NCBI GenBank assembly: GCA_947259005.1
Contig: CAMYKP010000012.1
Span: 152,384 to 216,383 of the forward strand
Origin: an uncultured Parasphingopyxis sp.
GTDB taxonomy: Bacteria; Pseudomonadota; Alphaproteobacteria; Sphingomonadales; Sphingomonadaceae
Length of the DNA: 64,000 nucleotides
Direction: 5' to 3'
The notes under the pieces are model-generated. The model ran no database searches. It was not told where the DNA came from and was given only the letters and a program-made list of their open reading frames with translations. Both the position numbers and the translations under genes were made by a program. Each line of letters opens with the position of its first letter. Positions within the stretch are counted from its first letter, which is position 1. Positions 1-8,459 of this stretch are shown piece by piece.

Positions 1-817
1 CGAGCAGCGGCTGAACGCCTTTGTTCTTGAAGGCCGAGCCACACAGAACCGGAACGAACCGCTGGTCCAGCGTACCCTTGCGGATCAGCTTCTTCAGCGT
101 TTCCAGATCGGGAAGATCGCCTTCCAAATATGCGGTCATGATTTCGTCGTCCTGCTCGACGGCAAGCTCGATCATTTCTTCGCGAGCAGCTGCGGCGGCT
201 TCGACCATATCTTCGGGAATGTCGGTGATTTCATATTCCGCGCCAAGCGATTCATCTTTCCAGATGATCGCATTGTTGGCGACGAGATCGACAATGCCCT
301 TGAGATCCGATTCAAGACCGATCGGGAGGGTCAGCACCAGCGGGGTCGCGCCCAGCCGGTCCTTGATCATGTCGACACACATGTCGAAATTGGCGCCCGT
401 GCGATCGAGCTTGTTGATGAAGCACATCCGCGGCACCTTGTACCGGTCAGCCTGACGCCAGACGGTTTCGGACTGCGGCTCAACACCGGCAACGCCGTCG
501 AACACGGCAACCGCGCCGTCGAGCACGCGGAGAGCACGCTCGACTTCAATCGTGAAGTCCACATGGCCGGGCGTATCGATGATGTTGATCCGGTGATCTT
601 TCCAGAACGTCGTCGTCGCAGCAGAGGTAATGGTAATACCACGCTCCTGCTCCTGCTCCATCCAATCCATCGTCGCGGCGCCGTCATGGACTTCGCCGAT
701 CTTGTAGGATTTGCCTGTGTAATACAGGATGCGTTCGGTCGTCGTCGTCTTACCAGCATCGATGTGCGCCATGATGCCGATATTACGATACATGTCGATC
801 GAAGTGTCGCGGGCCAT
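1..817 (-). CDS. fusA: Translation elongation factor G, N-terminal part (cut by window edge)
   Basis: These are the first 272 codons of EF-G, the cytoplasmic GTPase that drives translocation of tRNA and mRNA on the ribosome; the rest lies beyond the left edge. From the ATG at 817 the protein starts [20 protein letters not shown]. The Walker A loop [13 protein letters not shown] is at residues 17-29, followed in order by the G3 motif DTPGHVDF and the G4 motif NKLD (in INKLDRTGA). It is the third gene of the str operon, 77 nt downstream of rpsG on the same strand. The N-terminal GTPase motifs are intact. A paralogous EF-G2 is unlikely because of the rpsL-rpsG context. Confidence 0.97.
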   Translation of the reverse strand, partial: MARDTSIDMYRNIGIMAHIDAGKTTTTERILYYTGKSYKIGEVHDGAATMDWMEQEQERGITITSAATTTFWKDHRINIIDTPGHVDFTIEVERALRVLDGAVAVFDGVAGVEPQSETVWRQADRYKVPRMCFINKLDRTGANFDMCVDMIKDRLGATPLVLTLPIGLESDLKGIVDLVANNAIIWKDESLGAEYEITDIPEDMVEAAAAAREEMIELAVEQDDEIMTAYLEGDLPDLETLKKLIRKGTLDQRFVPVLCGSAFKNKGVQPLL

Positions 818-894
818 TGTAGTGCTCCATTGCCGGCAGCGTGCCGGCGGGTCAGTGGTTCGAAAGTATCAGCGGATCTACCGCTGACCCGTTG

Positions 895-1365
895 TTACCA
901 ACGGTAGTGAGAGAATGCGCGGTTGGCTTCGGCCATCTTGTGCGTGTCTTCACGCTTCTTGACCGCATTGCCGCGATTGTTGGACGCATCCATCAATTCA
1001 CCGGAAAGGCGCGCCGCCATCGTATTTTCACCGCGGCTGCGAGCAGCGCCGATGAGCCAGCGAATGGCCAGCGCCTGGGCGCGCTCGGGGCGAACCTCGA
1101 CCGGCACCTGATAGGTGGCACCGCCAACACGGCGGCTCCGGACTTCAACGCCCGGCTTGATGTTGTTCAATGCGTCATGAAACACCTGCATCGGATCAGC
1201 CTTGGACTTCGCTTCGACCTGGTCGAGCGCGCCATAGACGATGCCTTCAGCGACGGACTTCTTGCCGTCATACATCAGGTTGTTCATGAATTTCGAAAGC
1301 ACCTGATCTCCAAATTTGGGATCGGGCAGAATTTCCCGTTTCTCGGGACGGCGACGACGTGACAT
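895..1365 (-). CDS. rpsG: 30S ribosomal protein S7
   Basis: The 156-residue product is the small-subunit assembly protein that nucleates folding of the 16S rRNA 3' domain and lines the E site. It begins [19 protein letters not shown] and contains the conserved segments LMYDGKKS and [20 protein letters not shown], and ends in the basic SHYRW typical of S7. Length matches the family (about 156 residues). It sits 24 nt downstream of rpsL and upstream of fusA in the str operon. In enterobacteria S7 represses this operon by binding its message; no such site could be assigned here. Confidence 0.98.
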   Translation of the reverse strand: MSRRRRPEKREILPDPKFGDQVLSKFMNNLMYDGKKSVAEGIVYGALDQVEAKSKADPMQVFHDALNNIKPGVEVRSRRVGGATYQVPVEVRPERAQALAIRWLIGAARSRGENTMAARLSGELMDASNNRGNAVKKREDTHKMAEANRAFSHYRW

Positions 1366-1389
1366 ATCGTTAAACCTCTTCGATCAATC

Positions 1390-1761
1390 TTATTTGGGAC
1401 GCTTGGCGCCGTATTTCGAACGGCTCTGCTTGCGATCCTTAACACCCTGCGTATCGAGAACGCCGCGCAGCACGTGATAGCGGACGCCGGGAAGATCGCG
1501 AACACGACCGCCACGGATCAGCACAACACTATGCTCCTGCAGGTTATGCCCCTCGCCCGGAATATAGCTGATGACTTCGCGCTGGTTGGTCAGGCGAACC
1601 TTCGCAACCTTACGCAGCGCCGAGTTCGGCTTTTTCGGGGTCGTCGTATAAACGCGCGTGCAAACGCCCCGCTTCTGCGGGTTCGCCTCCATCGCGGGCA
1701 CTTTCGATTTCGCCTTTTGCGGCGTGCGGCCCTTGCGGACCAGCTGATTGATCGTTGGCAT
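1390..1761 (-). CDS. rpsL: 30S ribosomal protein S12
   Basis: This 123-residue protein sits at the decoding centre and controls translational accuracy. The ATG at 1761 ([12 protein letters not shown]) is chosen over a TTG 12 nt upstream because all S12 proteins begin MPT and a GGTGAAGGG-like ribosome site precedes it. The loop [12 protein letters not shown] carries Lys43, where substitutions give streptomycin resistance. At the second resistance position, 88, the residue is Arg ([10 protein letters not shown], codon CGC) instead of the Lys found in E. coli. It is the first gene of the rpsL-rpsG-fusA operon, so the promoter should lie in 1762-2069 on the minus strand. Confidence 0.98.
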   Translation of the reverse strand: MPTINQLVRKGRTPQKAKSKVPAMEANPQKRGVCTRVYTTTPKKPNSALRKVAKVRLTNQREVISYIPGEGHNLQEHSVVLIRGGRVRDLPGVRYHVLRGVLDTQGVKDRKQSRSKYGAKRPK

Positions 1762-2069
1762 GAAGCCCTTCACCTTTGTTCAGTTACTCTGTCACAGGCA
1801 CGCCGTGTGTTTCCCGAGTCCGGTAACCGGAAGCCGGAAACGCACAAAGGCCTTCCGGCAACCGCTAACGGCTCCGCAAGGCCCCATACACGCCAATGGC
1901 AATGTTCAAGCTCATCGTCCCATGTCGAATCATATTTGGGGTCGAACCCCACCACCGATCCTCTGGACTGGCGGCGATATAGCCCCGGTCCGGCAGACGG
2001 TCAATGGCGCAGACGTAACAATATGTCGCAAGTGCGAAACGGTCCGGATTTCGCTATCGGGAAGGCACC
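1762..2069. other. Divergent intergenic region with str operon leader
   Basis: This 308-base stretch separates rpsL (leftward) from the uracil-DNA glycosylase gene (rightward) and must hold both promoters. I saw no convincing gene in it. An imperfect hairpin is visible at 1827-1858 (arms CCGGAAG and CTTCCGG), which would lie in the 5' leader of the rpsL transcript. A TTGAAC hexamer on the minus strand could be a -35 element, but no acceptable -10 sits at the right distance, so I do not mark a promoter. Confidence 0.5.
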
Positions 2070-2651
2070 ATGCCACCATTGGACACCCTCCTCTCCTCCG
2101 TTCGCGATTGCCGCCTGTGCGAAGGCTCCATCCCCGATCCTGTACGCCCCGTTCTTCAGGCGCACGCAGAGGCGCGCATCCTGATTGCGGGTCAGGCGCC
2201 GGGCCGAAAGGTGCAAGAGAGCGGAATCCCCTTCGACGACGCCAGTGGCGAGCGGTTGCGAGACTGGATGGGTGTTGACCGCGCAACATTCTATGATCCG
2301 GCGCAGATCGCGATTCTGCCGATGGCCTTTTGCTATCCGGGAACGGGCAAATCCGGGGATATTCCTCCGCCGCCGCTCTGCGCTGCAACATGGCGTAGCG
2401 CTTTGCTCGACCGGCTCGCCAACATACGCCTGACCCTGGTGATCGGGAAATATGCGATGGGTTGGCATCTCGATGCCCCTCGCAGATCGCTCACGGATTC
2501 GATCCGGCACTGGCGAGAGCTCGATGGGGCAATGGTCCCGCTGCCCCATCCCAGTCCGCGCAACAATATCTGGCTTTCGAAAAATCCCTGGTTCGGCGAT
2601 GATCTGCTCCCGGTCCTGCGTCAAAAGGTTGCCGCGGCGTTGGGCGACTGA
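2070..2651 (+). CDS. Uracil-DNA glycosylase family protein
   Basis: The 193-residue protein belongs to the uracil-DNA glycosylase fold. It has a short CxxC near the N-terminus (CRLC, residues 14-17), motif A as GQAPGRKVQESG and the C-terminal base-flipping motif HPSPRN. True family 4/5 enzymes carry a 4Fe-4S cluster held by four cysteines; here only CRLC resembles that arrangement, so catalytic activity on uracil is not certain. The ATG follows a GGAAGG ribosome site. The gene stands alone between the str operon and a serine hydrolase. The fold is clear, the substrate is not. Confidence 0.85.
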   Translation: MPPLDTLLSSVRDCRLCEGSIPDPVRPVLQAHAEARILIAGQAPGRKVQESGIPFDDASGERLRDWMGVDRATFYDPAQIAILPMAFCYPGTGKSGDIPPPPLCAATWRSALLDRLANIRLTLVIGKYAMGWHLDAPRRSLTDSIRHWRELDGAMVPLPHPSPRNNIWLSKNPWFGDDLLPVLRQKVAAALGD

Positions 2652-2824
2652 GCAGCGAATACCGACCACCGAATAAAGCCTGTTATCCCATGCCATATTC
2701 TGCCATCACCCCGCGATACAGCCTCACCCTTTCAATCTGGCGACCGAATCGCGAGCTGACCCTTGAAAAACCGTTTTCTTCGGCCCGAACATAATCTGAT
2801 CCCGGGAAACATCCTGCCCCGTCG

Positions 2825-4099
2825 ATGAACCGTCTCGCGCTTCCCATCACGCTTATCGTCGTCGCATTCGGTGTCATGCTCATGGCACAGTTTATCGGCG
2901 GGCCATTCCCTTCTCGCATGGTGTCCGAAGGGCTTTCGGTCACCCTTGATCCGCCTCAGGTGGAGGAGGCGACCCCTGACGGCACCATCATCCAGCTCGA
3001 CGAGCGATCCGGCCTGATAGATTACAATGCGATCGAAAGCCGGATCGAAGCCCTGATGGAAGAGGAAACCATGGTCGGGCTTGCGGTCGCGATCATGGAA
3101 AATGGCGAGATCACATTTGCGCGCGGCTATGGCGAAACCCTGCATGGCAGCGGCGAAGAGGTAACCGTCGATACGGTTTTCCGCTGGGCGTCCCTCTCCA
3201 AAGGCATCGCATCGACAATGATCGCGCTGCTCGCCGAGGATGGCGCTCTCGATCTCGACGCACCGGTTTCCCGGTTCGCGCCCTCGCTGCGGCTGCCTGC
3301 ATCCGGCCAGATGCGCATTTCGGTAACGGACCTCCTGTCCCACCGGCTCGGCATCGAACGCAACGCGCTCGACAACCGGCTGGAAGCCGGCGAAGATCCG
3401 CTTATTCTGCGCACGGCGCTTGCCAGCCGCCCGGAAGTCTGTCCGCCCGGCACCTGTCACCGGTATCAGAATATCGGTTTCGACGCGGCGAGCGAGATTA
3501 TTGAGGGCATCACCGGACAAAGCTATGAAGCCGCCGTGCAGAGCCGCCTGCTCCAGCCGCTCGGCATGCGCACGGCCAGCATATCGCGCCGCGGGCTGTT
3601 CGAAAGCCGGAGCTGGGCGCGCAGCCATCGCGGCGAAGGCATAGAGGTGCCCGTCGTCGAACCCTATTACCGGGTTCCGGCGGCCGGCGGCATGAACGGA
3701 TCGATCCGGGATCTTGCGCGCTGGATGCAGGTCCAGGTCAATGGTGCGCCCGATATCGTTTCACCGTCGATACTCGCCGCAACGCACCGCCCGGTCGTCC
3801 GCACAGAACGCGAAGACCGGCGCAACCGGCGCTACGCGGAGAGGATATCCAACACCCATTATGCGCTGGGCTGGCGCGTCTATGACTATGCCGGCCATAC
3901 CGTCATTTCCCATCGCGGAGCCGTACGCGGCTATCGGGCGATGATCATGTTCGATCCTGCGCTGCGGACCGGCGTGGTCGTGCTCTCCAATTCCGGCAAT
4001 GGCCGTCCGTTCGGTATACCGATGGATGTGTTCGATCAGCTCTATGGGCTGCCCGATGCCAACTGGATCGATCCTGAAGCGGCGGACAGTTCCCGTTAA
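2825..4099 (+). CDS. Serine hydrolase, class C beta-lactamase fold
   Basis: The 424-residue protein has an N-terminal hydrophobic segment (about residues 5-24), so it is exported or membrane-anchored. The catalytic motifs of the beta-lactamase/penicillin-binding family are present in order: SLSK (Ser123 and Lys126), YQN (Tyr214 and Asn216) and HRG in the segment SHRGAVRGYRAM. Members include class C beta-lactamases, esterases and D-amino peptidases; the sequence does not decide between them. The start is the ATG at 2825. It is followed 25 nt later by an alpha/beta hydrolase gene, probably co-transcribed. Resistance function should not be assumed from the fold. Confidence 0.88.
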   Translation: MNRLALPITLIVVAFGVMLMAQFIGGPFPSRMVSEGLSVTLDPPQVEEATPDGTIIQLDERSGLIDYNAIESRIEALMEEETMVGLAVAIMENGEITFARGYGETLHGSGEEVTVDTVFRWASLSKGIASTMIALLAEDGALDLDAPVSRFAPSLRLPASGQMRISVTDLLSHRLGIERNALDNRLEAGEDPLILRTALASRPEVCPPGTCHRYQNIGFDAASEIIEGITGQSYEAAVQSRLLQPLGMRTASISRRGLFESRSWARSHRGEGIEVPVVEPYYRVPAAGGMNGSIRDLARWMQVQVNGAPDIVSPSILAATHRPVVRTEREDRRNRRYAERISNTHYALGWRVYDYAGHTVISHRGAVRGYRAMIMFDPALRTGVVVLSNSGNGRPFGIPMDVFDQLYGLPDANWIDPEAADSSR

Positions 4100-4124
4100 G
4101 ATCGGGACAGTTAGGCGACAGGAT

Positions 4125-4988
4125 ATGCCGCGCGCCCATTTCATGCTCTTGTTCCTGATCAGCATTGCGATGCTGGTTGCCCAATCGGGCTGCGCACATT
4201 TTGCCCGCGAGCAGCTTTACGCGCCGCCAGTCGGCCCCATTACCATGCCGGAATGGGATGGAGCGGCACCGCAGCGCGTTTTCGTCACGACGGAGGACGG
4301 TCTCGATCTTGCCGGCCTCTACTGGCCTGCGACCAATGGTAATCAGGATATAATTCTCGTCCTGCACGGCAGGCGCGACAATGCCGGGCGGATGGCGGGA
4401 TATGTCCAGCGGATCGCAGGGAGCGGACGCGGTGTCCTTGTCGCCTCCTATCGGGGTTTCAATGACAATCCGGGTTCGCCGACAGAGGCGGGACTGGTTG
4501 CGGACGCCCAGGCATTTTACCGGTTTGCACGCGAACAGGCAGGAAGCACCGGTGACATATATGTGTTTGGCCATTCGCTTGGCGGTGCGGTGGCGATCCA
4601 GCTAGCCGCGCGTGAGACGCTGGCCGGCGTCATAACATTGGCCACCTTCAGCGACCTGGATGAAGCTGCCCCCTATTTCAGCGAGATATTCATCCCCGAC
4701 AGCTGGGCCAGCATCGCCACGCTTGGCCGCGTCACGGAGCCGATCCTCTTCATTCATGGCGCGGACGACGACTATGTGGAGCCCGCCCATTCACGGCGTC
4801 TCTATGCGACAAGCTGTTCGCTCGCCGCCCTCGCCATCATCGCGGGGGTCCGGCATCGCCCGAATATACGGCTGGTCGAGCCGCTGCTTGTCGGCTGGAT
4901 CGATGCGCTTGAAAATGGTCAGGCGCGCGAAATTTCCATCGAAGGCACGGCCAGCTGGGAAAGCAAGGACGCCTGCGCAACGCGCTGA
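4125..4988 (+). CDS. Alpha/beta hydrolase, probable lipoprotein
   Basis: The 287-residue product has the serine hydrolase elbow GHSLGG, a candidate acid in HGADDDYVEP and a candidate histidine in GVRHRPN, giving a complete catalytic triad in the expected order. The oxyanion strand segment LVLHGRRDN precedes them. The start is the ATG at 4125, after GGCGACAGG; the N-terminal hydrophobic stretch ends in QSGC, a weak lipobox, so lipid anchoring at the envelope is plausible but not sure. It lies 25 nt after the serine hydrolase on the same strand. Substrate cannot be read from the sequence; a peptidase or esterase role is possible. Confidence 0.82.
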   Translation: MPRAHFMLLFLISIAMLVAQSGCAHFAREQLYAPPVGPITMPEWDGAAPQRVFVTTEDGLDLAGLYWPATNGNQDIILVLHGRRDNAGRMAGYVQRIAGSGRGVLVASYRGFNDNPGSPTEAGLVADAQAFYRFAREQAGSTGDIYVFGHSLGGAVAIQLAARETLAGVITLATFSDLDEAAPYFSEIFIPDSWASIATLGRVTEPILFIHGADDDYVEPAHSRRLYATSCSLAALAIIAGVRHRPNIRLVEPLLVGWIDALENGQAREISIEGTASWESKDACATR

Positions 4989-4997
4989 CCACGCCGC

Positions 4998-5726
4998 CTA
5001 CAGTATCAGGCGGTGCGCCCTGAGCGCTTCATAATGAGGACGGCAACGATCGGCGAGTGCGCGATATTCGTCTGGTATCTCGACCCTTCCCCGATCATCG
5101 CCTTCGAAACCCGTGCTTTGTTCGACCCGGCCATACCAATGCGGTGCCCATACGCCGTCCGTGGCCCGGGGTCCGGCTTCCCAGTGCAACATGGCGGGGT
5201 CCCATGGAATGTCCAAAGCCCCGCACAGTTTTTCCAGCATCGGGCCAGGTGCATCGAGGATATCCGCGCCTTCGACGACAGGGGGCGCATGGCCGAGCCG
5301 ATCCGCCTCCATCCGGAAATAGAGGTGCAACCGCTCCAGTCCCATATCCTCGAAGGAAACGACTTCCATCTTCTTCGCATAGCTGGCGATCATCCGCTCC
5401 GGATCGCGGATCAGGAAGGCATGGCGGTGAGCGCTCAGGTCGTGAATTCCCACCGGCCCGACCATTTCGGAGGGCATGTGCTTCTGATACCAGATCGCGC
5501 TTCCATCGGCCGGGTCGCCATTCATGGTGCGGGCTACCGACTGCCAGTCGCAATCCATATCGGCAATGATGGCTTCGGCCATCGGGTGATCGAACCCCGT
5601 GGCCTTCAGATAGGCACCGTAGAATGGTTCATCGGCAACGGCGCAATCGGCACGGCTGCTAAAGCTGCGCATCATTGCGGTCGAGATGTTGCGCGGGCCC
5701 GACCACATTGCGATCCGGGTCGTCAC
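4998..5726 (-). CDS. Sulfotransferase-family protein
   Basis: The 242-residue protein starts MTTRIAMWSGPRNISTAMM; the SGPRNIST loop resembles the 5'-phosphosulfate loop of sulfotransferases, and RDPERMIASYAKK matches the 3'-phosphate-binding segment (Arg and Ser). These features point to transfer of a sulfuryl group from PAPS, but the family is large and often uncharacterised. Its ATG overlaps the stop of the class IV aminotransferase gene by 4 nt (ATGA), so the two are translationally coupled. The coupling suggests the two enzymes act on a common amino acid or keto acid derived compound. No signal peptide; cytoplasmic. Confidence 0.75.
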   Translation of the reverse strand: MTTRIAMWSGPRNISTAMMRSFSSRADCAVADEPFYGAYLKATGFDHPMAEAIIADMDCDWQSVARTMNGDPADGSAIWYQKHMPSEMVGPVGIHDLSAHRHAFLIRDPERMIASYAKKMEVVSFEDMGLERLHLYFRMEADRLGHAPPVVEGADILDAPGPMLEKLCGALDIPWDPAMLHWEAGPRATDGVWAPHWYGRVEQSTGFEGDDRGRVEIPDEYRALADRCRPHYEALRAHRLIL

Positions 5727-6646
5727 GGGCGGGAGCGCGCGGCGGTATCCGTGGCGAGGCGTGCGCTGTAAAGTTGCTGCAACCGCTCCACCATCGGCCC
5801 CCGGGCTTCGGTCAGCCTGCGCCCATCGACCTCGGTCACCGGCACGACCCCGGCAAAGGTTCCCGTTACAAATGCCTCATCCGCGCCATAAACATCGGTC
5901 AGTGAGAAATTCTTCTCATACGCCGGGATCCCGGCTTCGCGGCACAGGTCGAGAACCGTGCTGCGGGTAATTCCGCCTAGGCAATAATCGCCGCTCGACG
6001 TCCACACCTCGCCTTTGCGCACGATGAAGAAATGCGTCGAATTGCAGGTTGCGACAAAGCCTTGCGGATCAAGCATCAGCGCCTCGTCCGCACCGGCCTT
6101 GGTGGCCTGGATACAGGCGGTGATGCAGTTGAGCTTGGAATGCGAATTGAGCTTGGGATCCTGTACGGCCGGATCGCCGCGCCGGACGTGCACGGTGAAC
6201 AGCCGAATGCCGTTTTCCACCGTCGCCGGCAGAGGCTCCTTATATTCGGGCACGATGACGATGGTTGCCGGAGACACCACGACGCGCGGGTCCTGATATG
6301 GCGTCGAGCGGATACCGCGCGTCACCATCAGCCGGATATGCACGCCTTCTGATTCGCCGTTGGCATCTATTGTTTCGTAGAGCCTCCGCTCAAGCGTTTC
6401 CCGGTCAATGCCGATATCCATGTCGATGGCTTTGGCACCTTCGAACAGGCGGTCCATATGCTGGTCGAGAAAGGCAATCCGGCCCTGGTGGACGCGCAGC
6501 CCTTCCCACACACCGTCGCCCAGCATGAAGCCGGAATCGAAGACCGAAACCATTGCTTCGGCACGCGGCACGATATCCCCGTTGATGTTGATCAGGATCG
6601 CCGCGTTGCGCGGGTCCTCGCGATAGTCATGTGTTCCCTTGCCCAT
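5723..6646 (-). CDS. Class IV PLP aminotransferase (BCAT / D-amino acid transaminase like)
   Basis: The 307-residue protein has the fold type IV layout: DSGFMLGDGVWEGLRV near the N-terminus, VHIRLMVTRG in the middle, the PLP-lysine region DPKLNSHSKLNCI, and a C-terminal phosphate-binding part with GGITRSTVLDL and FVTGTFAGVVPV. The start at 6646 (MGKGTHDYREDP) is preferred to upstream codons because family similarity begins there. Two lysines lie in the PLP region, so the Schiff-base residue is not certain. The substrate may be a branched-chain amino acid, a D-amino acid or aminodeoxychorismate-like. It overlaps and is coupled with the sulfotransferase gene. Its promoter shares the 6647-6835 gap with the divergent M23 gene. 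Confidence 0.87.
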   Translation of the reverse strand: MGKGTHDYREDPRNAAILININGDIVPRAEAMVSVFDSGFMLGDGVWEGLRVHQGRIAFLDQHMDRLFEGAKAIDMDIGIDRETLERRLYETIDANGESEGVHIRLMVTRGIRSTPYQDPRVVVSPATIVIVPEYKEPLPATVENGIRLFTVHVRRGDPAVQDPKLNSHSKLNCITACIQATKAGADEALMLDPQGFVATCNSTHFFIVRKGEVWTSSGDYCLGGITRSTVLDLCREAGIPAYEKNFSLTDVYGADEAFVTGTFAGVVPVTEVDGRRLTEARGPMVERLQQLYSARLATDTAARSRP

Positions 6647-6835
6647 GACCGCGCTATAGGCGGCGTTCACCCCCCGTTCAAAGCGAAAAAAGAGCCTCAA
6701 ATCGCGCTTTTTGCGTTTGTTCCGTCGACTCGCCCCGAGTCGCCAACGATTCATCGCGGCAAAGTACGATTGATTCGCGGTTTGAGCATTTTGTTGCTAG
6801 CGGAATTTCACAAATTTCAATTCACAGGGTTGCAA

Positions 6836-7999
6836 GTGACTAGAGATATCAAGGAAGGCCCGAGCCTATGGTCTCGGTTCAAGGGCCTTTTTCCTGACCA
6901 CGAGCTGCATATCCGCTCCGGCGGCAAGCTGCGTTTTTTCAGGATTTCCAGTAAGCTACAGATCAGAGTGGTGTCCATTGCCGCTCTCGGTGCTGTCACT
7001 TGGCTGGCCGTAACGCTGATCATGGTCGGCCTTCAGGTGAAGGGTGCGAGTGACCGAATCGCACTTGACCAACGCGAACAGCAAGTCACCCAGACCGAAG
7101 CCCGCGTTGCCGCCTATCGCGGTTCGGTGGAAGATCAGGTCGCACGGGTCGAACAGCGTCAGGCCGTTCTCGATGCGCTTGTCCGCCGCCATTTCGGAAA
7201 CCTCGAAATCGAAGACGGCGAAGCGGCAGCGACCGAAGACGGCGCGGACGCCGATGAAACCGGCGCAGTCATTCCCGAAGCCGCCGCCCTGCAGGCGCTC
7301 GAACGGCACCAGGTCGCTTTCGCCCGTGCGCTGCGCGGTGCAGTCGAAGCCCGCACGCGGCAGACGGCAGAGGCCATTCGCGGTTTTGGGTTCGATCCGA
7401 GCGCGATGAGCAGACAGGCACAGGGCGGCCCGCTGCAGCCGGTTCACACTGCGATCACCGAAAATGGCGACATCGACAGCGAGATCGCCGACCTGGAAAT
7501 TGCCCTGAACCGTTTGGCAGTGATGGAACTCTCGCTGCGCGCAATCCCCTCAGCACAGCCGACCGCCTATGGCTCGATGAGCAGCCCCTTCGGCCTGCGC
7601 CGCGATCCGTTTACGCGGGGCCGCGCCATGCATAGCGGAATCGATTTCCGCGGCACGACCGGCCAGGGCATATTGGCAACCGGCCCGGGCCGCGTCAGTT
7701 TTGCAGGCTGGAAAGGCGGCTATGGCCGGTGCATCGAGATCGATCACGGCGCCGGAGTGGTGACGCGTTACGCCCATCTTTCCGGAATCGATGTTCAGGT
7801 CGGGCAAGAAGTGAGCCGGGGGCACCGGATCGGCAGAATGGGCAGCTCAGGCCGTTCCACTGCCACTCACCTGCACTATGAAGTGCGTATCAACGGCCGG
7901 GCTGTAAATCCCCGGCCCCTTTTGGAGGCAGATCGCGATGTTCTCGAAATCCAATCCGTCGCAGAACGAAGAAATGGCGATTCCGTCGAGCGCGGATAA
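6836..7999 (+). CDS. M23 family metallopeptidase with membrane anchor and coiled coil
   Basis: The 387-residue product is a predicted zinc peptidase that cuts peptidoglycan cross-bridges. From GTG 6836 (AGGG six bases before it) there is a cytoplasmic N-terminal part, a membrane segment at about residues 44-68, a Glu/Gln/Arg-rich probable coiled coil, and a C-terminal LytM domain. Zinc ligands are visible as H266-x3-D270 (HSGID) and H345-L-H347 (HLHYEVR). The TTG six bases upstream is an alternative start. The end overlaps the bactofilin gene by 62 nt in another frame; M23 and bactofilin neighbours are a known morphogenesis pair in Proteobacteria. Confidence 0.88.
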   Translation: MTRDIKEGPSLWSRFKGLFPDHELHIRSGGKLRFFRISSKLQIRVVSIAALGAVTWLAVTLIMVGLQVKGASDRIALDQREQQVTQTEARVAAYRGSVEDQVARVEQRQAVLDALVRRHFGNLEIEDGEAAATEDGADADETGAVIPEAAALQALERHQVAFARALRGAVEARTRQTAEAIRGFGFDPSAMSRQAQGGPLQPVHTAITENGDIDSEIADLEIALNRLAVMELSLRAIPSAQPTAYGSMSSPFGLRRDPFTRGRAMHSGIDFRGTTGQGILATGPGRVSFAGWKGGYGRCIEIDHGAGVVTRYAHLSGIDVQVGQEVSRGHRIGRMGSSGRSTATHLHYEVRINGRAVNPRPLLEADRDVLEIQSVAERRNGDSVERG

Positions 8000-8405
8000 C
8001 CGTTCGACCTTTTCGGTCATCGGCTCGGACGTTACCGTCACGGGCGATATAGACGCTTCTGTAGACCTGCATGTCGATGGCCGGATCGAAGGCGATATCC
8101 GCTGCGCGACGCTGGTCCAGGCCAGTAACAGCACGGTCAAAGGTGCGATCAGCGCCGAACAGGCGCGCATCGCAGGCCGCGTCGAAGGATCGATCACGGC
8201 CAAGGAACTGATCGTTGAAGCCACGGCCAAGGTGATCGGCGACGTCACCTATGAAAAGCTGAGCATCGAAACAGGCGGCCATGTCGAAGGCAGCTTCCGG
8301 CACAAAAGCGCCGGCACGCTGAAAAAAGACGATCCCAAGGACGCGTCCCTGAAGCTTGTCGACGAACAGATCATGGACAAGCCAGCCCAGACGTCGGCGC
8401 TCTAA
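7938..8405 (+). CDS. Bactofilin family cytoskeletal protein
   Basis: The 155-residue protein is a bactofilin, a polymerising beta-helix that builds filaments under the inner membrane and positions cell wall enzymes. The repeated hydrophobic/glycine pattern (FSVIGSDVTVTGDI, VDLHVDGRIEGDI, ARIAGRVEGSITA, VIGDVTYEKLSIETGGHVEG) is the beta-helix core, flanked by short disordered ends. The ATG at 7938 lies inside the end of the M23 peptidase gene, preceded by TTTTGGAGG, a strong ribosome site. The overlap indicates co-transcription and probably functional partnership: the peptidase's cytoplasmic tail could be recruited by the bactofilin. Confidence 0.93.
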   Translation: MFSKSNPSQNEEMAIPSSADNRSTFSVIGSDVTVTGDIDASVDLHVDGRIEGDIRCATLVQASNSTVKGAISAEQARIAGRVEGSITAKELIVEATAKVIGDVTYEKLSIETGGHVEGSFRHKSAGTLKKDDPKDASLKLVDEQIMDKPAQTSAL

Positions 8406-8427
8406 TTCCATAAGCGCTTTGGCTATC

Positions 8428-8447
8428 GGCGGAGGATATCCTCCGCC
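8428..8447. terminator. Palindrome between convergent genes
   Basis: A perfect 20-bp palindrome with 8-bp arms GGCGGAGG and CCTCCGCC around ATAT lies between the bactofilin stop and the lpdA stop. There is no strong T-run on either side, so it may act as a bidirectional transcription end of the weak, T-poor kind usual in GC-rich genomes. Confidence 0.5.
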
Positions 8448-8459
8448 AACAATCCCGTT

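Noticed and set aside
2825-4099. Beta-lactamase resistance gene
   Set aside because: The motifs fit the whole class C/esterase/penicillin-binding family; nothing shows lactam hydrolysis.
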